Shown: positions 25,701 to 34,669 of the stretch, one piece after another | Layout of the letters: each line of letters starts with the position of its first letter | Numbering within the stretch: the first letter of the stretch is position 1 | DNA from: Caenorhabditis remanei | Lineage: Eukaryota; Nematoda; Chromadorea; Rhabditida; Rhabditidae | Length of the DNA stretch: 64,000 nt | NCBI RefSeq assembly: GCF_010183535.1 | Contig: NC_071333.1 | Span: 18,722,587 to 18,786,586, forward strand | Reading direction: 5' to 3' | Translations under genes and position numbers: made by a program | The notes under the pieces: generated by a model | What the model was told of the DNA's origin: nothing | Seen by the model: the letters and a program-made list of their open reading frames with translations, nothing else | Databases searched by the model: none

Positions 25701-28375
25701 GTTCATCAGAACATCATTCATTTCTTCATAGTGTATACTGTTTCGACAAAAATTCCCCTTAATTTAGCCCGATGAACTCTAATTCAAGAGAAAAACCATG
25801 TTCTCAACTAAACTGTTTGCTAATAATGTGAATGTTGACTTTTTATGTAACTACTATTTCAAATTTTTATCCATCAGAGGGAGAAGTTGAACATTCGTTA
25901 TTTCTTCTTCGATTTCCGTCGAGCTAAGTTTTCGGTTTGAAGCAATTGTTAATTGAAGTAGCATCAAAAACAGTTTTATTTGGAAAACCTGGTTTATACA
26001 TTGATTCGATCGAAACCTGTATCAAAATATAATAAAAACCTACTTCTAAAAAGAACTTATCTCTTTCACAGAAATTCAAAACAGTTCTCGAAGTTAAATG
26101 AAATATTTTCTAGATTTCGCAGCTTCCTCGTAAATGTTTCCCGTAAATGTTTCTCGTAAATATTTTTGTTCTCTTGCATATAGTCAGGTTTCGAGTCGAG
26201 ACCTCAAGAACCTAGGTGCAGCGCGGTTGCGACGCGGTCGGTTTGGTGACGTCGTACTGAGAGAGAAAAAGACAGAGAGGGTGGGTAAAGAGTAAGAAAT
26301 AGAAGAAATAGCATTGCTGGATGCCGAGACTACAGATACCGCCGCCGAGTATATGTGCCCTCTCTGGTCAGCGGTGTGTCTCGCTTTTCCTCTCGTCCCC
26401 CTTCTCTCTCTTTCATTTTTTCCATTCGGCCCTCCTTCACACTCTCAACAACAGCGATAAACCAGCGGCCGGAGCGATGAAATACAGAAGAGAACGACAT
26501 ATTTCATGTCACTGCTACAGACTACAGAAAAATCCTGCGGCTGGAATATTTGGAAAGAGGAATCATCCTTGGGAATTCAGTTTAAAATAATATAGTGAAA
26601 ATGTATGTTTTGAACTTTCTATTCAGGGAAATCGAATCACAATGAGAGAAATCCATTCACAACAAGGGGATCTGGATGCTACATCGACGTGAAAATTTTT
26701 GAGACAAAAGTTTTATAACAGTTGTGTGACTGTTAGGTGACAATTGCTATCGATATCAAGAAATCTAATGAGTTCACTATCTGAATTAGGTTAAAACCCC
26801 AGAATTGTGCCTTCAAATAATGGACTTCGTTGACTTGTCGATGTATTGATAGAGAATCCTGTTCCACTGATGTATGAAGATACTGTAGCCTAACGGAACC
26901 AAAAAAAAATCTGAAAGAGAAATTATGTTTCAATGTATTCTTCCTGGATCCAGGTTTTCTGAGGACAGGGTATGTACAAACAGTGAAAAGTTAGAAAATA
27001 GTGTTAAGTTAGGTGGTATCCCCAAATTCTTACCAGAAGCATAATTAATGAAACTCGTCGAATCGACTAGTATCTGAAAGTATCTGAATGAACAATAAGC
27101 ATCTGGAATCAGTAGAATAAGAGGTGCATAGTTGCTCGGGTTGAAAGAAAGGATCAAATGGAAGAGAGACTTATAAGCAGCTGTATAACATTTTTTAAAT
27201 GTGGCTGTAATTTCTAAAGTATGCGACCCAAACAGAGAAAAACGTCAAAGACATCAAGGACTTCACTTGGAATCCAGAAAAATATGGATTTTATCGGGTT
27301 ATTAATTCTAGATGTTCCAGTATCATTTCCAGATCCAGATCAAAAGTGGCTGTCCAGTGTCCTCTGCTTCGTTCTGAACATAAAAGGAAAGAATGTTCTT
27401 CACCTGAAAAACATCCGAATGTCAGGTTTTGAATACGTTGTGGAAAGACAACGGTTACTCTTTGGTTCAAATGAAGTTTCTGTTTAAATGAATTATTTGG
27501 TTGAGACTAACTCAGCATCTGATGAACAAATTTTGAATCTGTGGGAAGTATAAATTGAGATAAAACCATTCTGAAAGCTGGCTACAGTCTATGCGTACTT
27601 TGGAACATCCTCAAGATTTTCTACTGTTCAAATTTTGGTTGAGCTTCACTCGTAAATACATAACTTATTTGTCCTGCTCCGGAACAATTGAAAAAATTGG
27701 TTATTCTCAGTACATACGTAGACACTTCAAGTTATGAGAAACATTTTTTTCTATCTCAGACACATCCTTTTTTCTCCAGTGGTGCACACATGCAACGACG
27801 TTCCGAAATCCCTCCTCGCCTGTTGTTTATTCATTAGCTCAATTTATTCAAACCGTTTTTATTGAAACTGAGCTGAAATTTGTTTTCCCTTTGAGGATGA
27901 TCAAATGTAAAAAAAAATAAGCTATCAAAAAAGTGGTCAATTTTTGTTCAAAGTTTCTTGTAACGCTTGATTTTGTGTTTTTGAGAAACCAGTGAATATG
28001 TCAGGTGTAGATTTACGAGCAACCATGTAGTTTTACGACGAGATACTTTCTCTGTTTCATTTCTGTTTCATGATGGTTTATAGCTTTAAAAAGATAGTTT
28101 TCAGTAAATAATTGTTTTTTAAAGGGGCAAAGTTTTATTTCGTTTACGAATAATCAGTTTTTCCGTAATATAAACAAATACGACGTTTCTTCGCAGCTCT
28201 CAAAAATTTCTGGAGGTTTGCACATATTTCAAATAAATGTTTTTTTTATATCAATTTGATTTTGTTTCAGACATAAGAAAATTTTATATATGCATAGAAA
28301 AACATTTTATTTTTTTCTGTAGTTTGCCCTCCTTCTCTCTCTCTCTCACTCTCACTTGATTTGCAGTCAAACTTC
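22776..28375. other. 5.6-kb intergenic stretch
   Basis: No gene could be built. A GC-rich island at about 26215-26480 carries GACGCGGTCGG and pyrimidine tracts, promoter-like but unassigned. CGTAAATgTTTC-type units are repeated at 26131-26170. A single GC-rich element end lies near 24880. Minus-strand frames at 26733-27157 and a plus-strand frame at 27221-27487 stay unassigned. Confidence 0.45.
24779..25232. repeat. Direct repeat, two copies of about 43 bp
   Basis: GGGGATGTTTTTCAGATCTA followed by AAAA(A/G)TTATAGAAAAATGCATT occurs at about 24780 and again at about 25190. Confidence 0.75.
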
Positions 28376-28385
28376 ATATATTCAG
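28376..28385 (+). promoter_or_regulatory. Likely trans-splice acceptor
   Basis: CATATATTCAG ends 11 bases before the ATG at 28397 and has no upstream exon that I can identify. Confidence 0.45.
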
Positions 28386-28396
28386 AATTTGTACAA

Positions 28397-30177
28397 ATGG
28401 AGCTATTTTTCGTGCTACACGACAACTTTGCAGTCGAACACGATGATTTCCAAACGAAATTCGATTATCAGGTATTTGTTTTTTTACTTACAATTACCAA
28501 TCATTAAACTTTTTTTTCAGTCTATATTAGATCAAAAAAAGCAAAAAATCAATGAACAATGGAAAATCATCAATGAAAATCAGAAAATCTATTTTGAAAA
28601 TGGAGAAAGACTTGTTGGTCGTGGAGCAAGCAGTCTTCAGTCGTTGGGACTTGAAGATGGCACACAACTGATAGTTGTAAGTTGTTATTTTATTATTAGA
28701 AATTGTTGTTTATTGTTTATACGGCTAAAGATTAAACTTTCTTGCTTATTTTAATATTGTTAACAATGCAAAAGCATACAGAAAATTAGCCAATTAATAT
28801 ATAGCTAGTGAATTTTGAAACTGGAACAAACTAATATATTTCCCCATATTGACTTTTCCATTTTTAGAGACATGGTCTGGAATCGACTTGGTCTGCTGTA
28901 TTAGATCGTGAATCAAGTGTTCTGCAAGAGCACAAAGATCATCTGAAAAAAGAAATATACGAAGATGCAAAACGAATGATTGATAATCTGGTAAAAGCTC
29001 ATTTCTTCACTACTTTCCCGAAATTGGGGGACCGTCGCTTTGTCATTGAGAAGAAGTTCCTGAATTCTTTCGATCGCAAATCGGAACAGATTGGAGTAAG
29101 TTGTAGTCCAGCATTCTTTCAAATAGTTATGATTAATATTTAGAAATCGTGTCAGATACATTTCAAGAAAGTGTACGGAGAGCAGGTAAATATTACCTTC
29201 GGATCACGCGAAGACGGTACCCGGGCCGGTTGTGTCTGCATTCTTGATGATGGATCGACTATTAGCAAATACTACGTGATGACACAACATGGAGCGGGAG
29301 ATCGATCAACAAGTAAGTTTAGTTATTTTGATTTTGAATTCCTAATCTGAATCGTTTTAGATACACGACATAATATCGATCTGAAAGAGCTTTTCGTATA
29401 CAAGTTTCTCCAGGAACTCAATATGGGAGCAGTTATTGATTTTGTTCACGGCGAAATTTATTCCAGACGGATAGTTTACATCGCTAGTAAAGAAATTGCT
29501 GGTTTCAAGACCCTTGATTATATTCAACTTGCTCAACCGGGAACTGTCGAAGAGTATATTGAATGTGTTAATCAGATGCTGTTCGTGTACTCTGTGTTGA
29601 TGCTGGAGGACCATCATACAGCAAATATGGGATGTGATAATGGGCACAATCCGTTTATTGTTGATTTCTTGATAATCGGAAGACCTATGAGTAGTGTGAA
29701 CGACATTCACGAAGGAGTGCGCATGGATATTAGTTTCAAGTAAGTCATTTATTTAACTACTGTAATAATACTTGCGGGTTCATTTCAGTGCGTTGCTCGG
29801 AACATTCGACTAAAGGCTGGAAACATGTATTGAATTTTTGAGAGAATCAAATTTTTCTGCCGTTTTTGAGAGTGCCGTTGACTCCTTTTTGCAACACCAA
29901 AAGCCTATCTCTGATAAACTCCGCCTAGTGTTTGACAAGCCTCAAAAAACAGACGATCTCAAGAAATATATCGATAATGTTCGCAACAATATCAAATTGT
30001 TTGCCACATATCAATGAGAAACATAGTTTCGAGTATCCTGGCAACTCAAACTTGAGAATTCTCATTCCGATTGGTGGAAGGAACGTAATTCCTGACGAGG
30101 TGTTAGAGAGATACACATATGGACGATTTGTGTTTCGTTACGACTTATTCGCCCCGACAATAGTTCAATTTGGATAA
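28397..30177 (+). pseudogene. Ubiquitin-like plus kinase-like fusion, with a late stop and frame change
   Basis: Exons: 28397-28471, 28521-28676, 28868-29095, 29144-29312, 29361-29739 and 29789 onward, all frame-consistent. Residues 1-77 read like a ubiquitin fold: MELFFVLHD start, then IYFENGERLVG and SLGLEDGTQLIV, which parallel the second half of ubiquitin. Residues about 210-320 look kinase-like: a helix with ELFVYKFLQELN, then LEDHHTANMGC (D293, H294, N298) and IVDF (D311), reminiscent of the catalytic loop and metal-binding Asp of PI3/PI4-type kinases. Exon 6 meets TAA at 29811-29813, giving 343 residues, yet the same frame stays open for 67 more coding-like codons to TGA at 30014-30016. 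A different frame then continues to 30177 with well-formed sequence (IGGRNVIPDEVLERYTYG). I infer a recent pseudogene with two lesions; a truncated working gene or sequence errors are alternatives. Confidence 0.6.
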
Positions 30178-30892
30178 GAGTAACAAAGGAGAAAACTGAT
30201 TATTGACTTGGAGAAGACGTTTCAATGAAAGACTACCTGAACCGAGAAAAAATACACGATCGATTGTTTGGAACTGATTCTTCGATACCACACTAAGGGT
30301 TGATGGAAATTCTTTGGAATGGGTATTTGAATGACACAATCATTTTCAAACTGGTGAAATCGAAAATAAAAATGTTTTTTGAAAAATGTCTCGTTTTTTC
30401 TGTCTATATATAGCGATTCTGTCTCGTCCATTTGATGCGATCCTTCAGTAGTCACCTATCTATATCCGCTGGAGTCATCACAGCTAAGATCCTGAAAACG
30501 CTTGCCGTCTTGTTTTGCCAAATTGAAATGTATTTCTCCAACAATAAAAATTGAAATTTGAAACACCAAGACATTCATTTCTTGAAAAACAAAATTATGA
30601 CTACAGAGAAAATTTACGGAAAAGGAGGGGAGGGGAATCACAGACTCAAAGGGGTGAAGCTTAACTGGAGGGATAAGTTTTGAGAGGTGGGAAGAAAAAT
30701 ATGATTGTTGGAGGTGAGGGAAATGAGAGGTTGGGATAGAAATGAGAAGAACTAGAGAAAAAATGGAAGGTAAATAAAATTAAGATCAATTGGAAAAATC
30801 TCGGACAAAATATTTCAACAAATAGAATGCCTGGAAATGTGGAAAGAGGGAACACGGAGATCAGATTGATGGCAACGAGCGGACAAACTGTT
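30178..30892. other. Intergenic, no gene seen
   Basis: Lies between the converging 3' ends of the kinase-like gene and receptor E. GA-rich (about 30600-30770) and AT-rich sequence. Confidence 0.5.
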
Positions 30893-31100
30893 TCAACGAT
30901 TCATGATGGCTCGTTGTTTATTCCAGAAGTCCGCAAGTTTTTCCATGAAAACAGCGGCGTTCTCTCCTTTGTTGGCGGCACATTTCTCGAGGAACTTCTC
31001 CTTGTCCGATTGTTTATACCAATCATTAATAACATCAACAAGAAAAGGGATGAGTGTCGACAACGAGATTGAATAAACCTGAAATACCATTTTTCAGATA

Positions 31101-31505
31101 CAGTACTGTGCAAAAATATACAAACTTTGATCGTGAGAGTGGGTCATTTTAATTCTGATTGTCGCACTTTGTAGCTTTTTAGTGGATCCTACATATCTGA
31201 AATGCAGATTCATTTCAGAAGTGGACAACTTCTACTTACGGGCATTCCCTAGCAAATTGCGTATCGTCAAAGTAAATTCTCCCTCAAGTTGATCAGTGCA
31301 AAATAGAGTAATGGTCAAAAGGACACTCTCTAGGAAGTGCCCGTACAAAAAATTCTTCAACTACAAAAATGGAGCTCTGTTTTTATTATGCATGATCCAT
31401 CAAAAACAAGCTGAATCACTATGACAGAACTTCTATGACGCACTCTCAAAGTTGGACAATTTCAACTGAAAACGGCAAAAGTTCATATATTTTTGCACAA
31501 CACTG
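31101..31505. mobile_element. Mariner/Tc-like MITE in intron 5 of receptor E
   Basis: Terminal inverted repeats of about 30 bp (CAGTACTGTGCAAAAATATA at the left; the reverse complement of the right end begins CAGTGTTGTGCAAAAATATA) are flanked on both sides by TA (31099-31100 and 31506-31507). The 405-bp element has no transposase frame. TA flanks and a CAGT...GTGCAAAA start are typical of Tc1/mariner-related MITEs. Confidence 0.85.
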
Positions 31506-32046
31506 TACACGCATTTTATCACGTTTACATTAATCGAATTTTCATGTGCAATTACATATATATCATTGATTTCAACTCCGGATGCCGGGAAACAGAAGGA
31601 GAGAATGGAGAGAACAAGGGTAACAGTGCCGAGCAGAAATGAGAGACGAGTGTGAAGAAAGTTTGTTTCTAGCACAGGTAAACTTTTTTTGATCTCATGA
31701 CTCCAAGCATATTGAGTAAACTTCCAATCCTCTGCTCTGAAAATCAAAAAAAAACATTCTTGTTTTATCAAAGTAAACTTTCTTTTTCTTGAAGTACTGA
31801 ATTAACATCCTATTGGAAATCGTCATGAGCCCATTCAAAGTCCAAATTCCATAGTACACTTTGAAGAATGTTCTTCCTCCATCTTTAGTGGAAAAGGCGA
31901 AGCAGTGGGACTCTCTTTCATCGGTATCCTGCTCTTCCAGAATGCAGTATGTTATACCCATTGATATCACAATCTGTAGTCAGTTCATAAATATTGTTAG
32001 AGAGTTCTGCAGATTTACCATTGAAAATAATTTGATCCATGAGTAC

Positions 32047-32195
32047 TGTTATACCGTGAGGTATATAAACCTCAACGTGAAACCCTAGTCACGTGCCCCG
32101 ATTATTCTTGTATTCATTTCCGTATAGAAATCAGTTCTAATAAAGTTCCGAATTAGAAACACCGTCTGACTCACACTCCTGTAAAGGATACAACA
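32047..32195 (+). repeat. 5' LTR
   Basis: Begins TGTTATACC and ends GGATACAACA. It contains GAGGTATATAAACCTC, a palindrome around a TATA-like sequence, and AATAAAG, a likely polyadenylation signal. Confidence 0.93.
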
Positions 32196-32300
32196 GTGGC
32201 GATCAGGATCACAAGAACTCGAGGAAAGCAGTAAGAGCAGCAGCAGTAGTAGAAGTAAGAGAAGTAGTAGAAGTAGCAGAAGTAGAAGCAGCAGTGAGAA

Positions 32301-34085
32301 ATGACAGAAGACGTCGATTTGAGTACTAAAGGGGAAGAAAGCCTTCTAGAAGATAGGAAAACAAGACTCATGGATTCGTTGATAGCGAGAATGCAAATGT
32401 TCGTGTATGACCCAGAGGGAGGATGTGCATTCGAAGACTGGTTTGATCGAAATGGCGAAACGATTACGGAAGATGGAGCATCACTAGAAGACGGAGCGAA
32501 ACGAAGAATTCTGTTGAGTAGACTGAGTCAAACCGATTACACTTATTTCATCAGTCGTATTTTACCCAAGAAAGTGAGAGAACTGTCGTTTCAGGAGACC
32601 GTCGATACCCTAATGGAATGCTTCCCATCGAATTGTTCAACATTCAAACTTCGTTTCGATCTACTGCACACAACATTTGATGGAGGAGATTTGAAGGAAT
32701 ATACAGCCAAACTGAGGAAAAGTTATGCAATTGCGAAGTACAGTAGTATGACGGATGAGCAGCGATTATGTCTTTTATGGATTCAAGGTTTGACGACCGA
32801 CGAAACACAATCATACAAGGTGAAAGCACTGCATTTAATGGAAACCAGACCGGATACAACCTTAGCAAAGTTGGAAGCCGAGATTCTGAAGATTATGGAG
32901 ATAAAGAAGGACGCAACCGTCGGACAAGAGAATTGGATGGTGCGAGCAGCAAAAAGTGAAAGAAAAGGAGTTTATCGTGAGTCAGCGGAGAAGAAATCAG
33001 AAGCAGTAGCAGCAGCAGATGCAGAAGGATGTTATCGGTGTGGAGGAAGGCACGCATCAGATGGATGTTGGACTATGAAAGAAGATTGTTACGAGTGTGG
33101 AGAGAAGGGACACATTGCAAGGAAATGCCAATCGAGACGTGGAAATCAGCACAATAAGCCGAAAGTTTTCCACCAGAGAGCAGCAATTGTTGAAGGAGTT
33201 AAAGCAGAAGATAGTAGAATCTATAGAACTGTGCTTGTGAACGGAACGGAAGTGAGAATGCAGGTTGATACTGGATCGGATATTACCCTAATCAGCAGAG
33301 ATGAATGGAATAGAATCGGAGCGCCACGGCTAAAGAAAACGAAAGCAGTAATTCGAGATGTAGCTGGCAATTTGATGACGATCCATGGAGAAATCAGCTG
33401 TGCAGTGGAATATGAAGATAGCCAGGCGTGGACGAGAGCGTTTGTTGGAGATGGTGATAATTTACTTGGACTGGATTGGTTGGAGGAAATTCCCGAAATA
33501 TTGAAGTTGCCCGAAGAATACACCGTGAACCGAGTGGTCAGAGAATATCGAGGTAACACAGGTAGCAGCAGAAGAAGAGATTTTGTGGTAAAAACAGTGA
33601 GAAGAGAGCAGCCCGATCAAATGAAGATTCGTGGAAGACCAGGAAGAAATTCGAGTAACCAGAGAGATTGGAAATGGGAAGAGAAGAAGGCGTGCGGAAG
33701 TGTGAACAGTAGACTGAATTTTGAGAAGAAAGAGGAGAAGAGACAGCAACTCCACGGAAAAGAAAATGGCAGATGTTTCACAGAAGACTCGTCGAAAGAG
33801 AACTCTTATCCCATGGCCTCACTAAAAAGCAGTATTCCAGAATCGCCTTGGAACATGGCAGCGGCAGCAGAAAATCAGTCGTGTCATTTGAATGGATATG
33901 GATATGGAACTGGCAACTCCGTTACTTCATCAAGCGAGCATATGATACCTTACTGGAGACCTGGAGGATTACCGATAAGCTGCATGTACTGGTTGCCGTC
34001 ATACAACAACGATGGATGGTTTTATATGGCTGGTCGTCGATTTCGTTGGATATTAGAAGAAAACCCAGGATTAGTGAACTTCTAA
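32301..34085 (+). CDS. Gag-like/aspartic protease polyprotein of the LTR element
   Basis: A 594-codon single-exon frame inside the element. An acidic N-terminal Gag-like region (about residues 1-240) is followed by two CCHC zinc knuckles: CYRCGGRHASDGC at 244 (spacing 2-3-4, one short of canonical) and CYECGEKGHIARKC at 263 (canonical 2-4-4). A retropepsin-like domain follows, with active-site DTGS at 323-326 and LLGLDWL further on. The last 190 residues are basic, then aromatic-rich, and match no domain I know. They may be what remains after an internal deletion removed the polymerase and integrase. The stop lies 14 bases before the 3' LTR. It packages and processes element RNA (family knowledge); whether it is active here is unknown. 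Confidence 0.88.
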   Translation: MTEDVDLSTKGEESLLEDRKTRLMDSLIARMQMFVYDPEGGCAFEDWFDRNGETITEDGASLEDGAKRRILLSRLSQTDYTYFISRILPKKVRELSFQETVDTLMECFPSNCSTFKLRFDLLHTTFDGGDLKEYTAKLRKSYAIAKYSSMTDEQRLCLLWIQGLTTDETQSYKVKALHLMETRPDTTLAKLEAEILKIMEIKKDATVGQENWMVRAAKSERKGVYRESAEKKSEAVAAADAEGCYRCGGRHASDGCWTMKEDCYECGEKGHIARKCQSRRGNQHNKPKVFHQRAAIVEGVKAEDSRIYRTVLVNGTEVRMQVDTGSDITLISRDEWNRIGAPRLKKTKAVIRDVAGNLMTIHGEISCAVEYEDSQAWTRAFVGDGDNLLGLDWLEEIPEILKLPEEYTVNRVVREYRGNTGSSRRRDFVVKTVRREQPDQMKIRGRPGRNSSNQRDWKWEEKKACGSVNSRLNFEKKEEKRQQLHGKENGRCFTEDSSKENSYPMASLKSSIPESPWNMAAAAENQSCHLNGYGYGTGNSVTSSSEHMIPYWRPGGLPISCMYWLPSYNNDGWFYMAGRRFRWILEENPGLVNF

Positions 34086-34088
34086 TAT

Positions 34089-34099
34089 ATCGGGGGAGA
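34089..34099 (+). promoter_or_regulatory. Polypurine tract of the LTR element
   Basis: CGGGGGAGA abuts the start of the 3' LTR, where plus-strand DNA priming is expected. Confidence 0.7.
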
Positions 34100-34248
34100 T
34101 GTTATACCGTGAGGTATATAAACCTCAACGTGAAACCCTAGTCACGTGCCCCGATTATTCTTGTATTCATTTCCGTATAGAAATCAGTTCTAATAAAGTT
34201 CCGAATTAGAAACACCGTCTGACTCACACTCCTGTAAAGGATACAACA
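34100..34248 (+). repeat. 3' LTR
   Basis: Matches the 5' LTR base for base as far as I can read. It is followed by the second AGTAC target copy. Confidence 0.93.
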
Positions 34249-34669
34249 AGTACCAAACACTTTTGCGATACTTTCCGAATCCGTTGATTGCCCAAACTCG
34301 CTCAATCGATGAAACCAGAAAAGTGAGGGAGAGGTAGAGGAATGAACCGCTGAAATTAATAAACTTACTTTGAAAGCAGGTTGTGAACTCACAAGAACAT
34401 ATATCTTTTCAGATTACAATTTCCAGAATCCACATCACACGAGTCGAAAGGAAACATGACACACCATGGAAGCATCTCAAGGTTGAGAATAATGACCGAC
34501 GCTAGCACAATGTTTGCGATCAAAGCAGTCCAATGGAATGTCTGTTAAAAATATGGTTACAATGCTAATGGTTTCTTCAACTTACCTTCAAATGTAGTCT
34601 CCACGTGGAAGTTCTTACGTGGTTGTACAGCACCATGCCGGTAAGCGGAATGGCAAGAGCGGCCGACAT

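Larger units (their letters stand above)
32047..34248 (+). mobile_element. Short non-autonomous LTR retrotransposon (gag-protease only)
   Basis: The element is 2202 bp, with two 149-bp LTRs that I read as identical, flanked by the 5-bp target duplication AGTAC (32042-32046 and 34249-34253). One base after the 5' LTR, TGGCGATCAGG could be a primer-binding site. CGGGGGAGA just before the 3' LTR is a polypurine tract. The only long frame encodes a Gag-like region with zinc knuckles and an aspartic protease. Reverse transcriptase, RNase H and integrase are absent, so it must depend on a relative in trans. The order gag-protease and the 5-bp target site suggest a Ty3/Gypsy- or Bel/Pao-type origin. 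It lies antisense to receptor E. Confidence 0.93.
30893..34669 (-). pseudogene. Receptor E: chemoreceptor gene split by an LTR retrotransposon
   Basis: Exons: 34669-34586, 34541-34393, 34349-34249 plus 32041-32019 (exon 3, split by the insertion), 31973-31798, 31736-31556 and 31078-30893. Without the element and one target copy these give 299 residues, phases 0,2,0,2,0, with no internal stop. Motifs: SSIERVWAINGFGKYRKS after TM3, ISMGITYCILEEQ after TM4, and a tail with FMEKLADFWNKQ that fits the F..L..W pattern of Sre-like receptors. The insertion falls after RKSVW. The exon 4 donor GTACTT (31797) is weak; the alternative GTTTAC at 31778 breaks frame. N-terminal codons before Met 34669 are missing compared with A and B, and an in-frame TAA lies just upstream, so the start may also be damaged. 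Intron 5 holds a TA-flanked MITE. Confidence 0.75.

Noticed and set aside
26733..27157. Minus-strand frames with hydrophobic stretches, possible receptor exons
   Set aside because: No splice combination gave a consistent frame, and none of the cluster's motifs appear.
33773..34141. Second plus-strand frame inside the LTR element as an integrase remnant
   Set aside because: It overlaps the longer polyprotein frame, runs into the LTR and shows no integrase motif.
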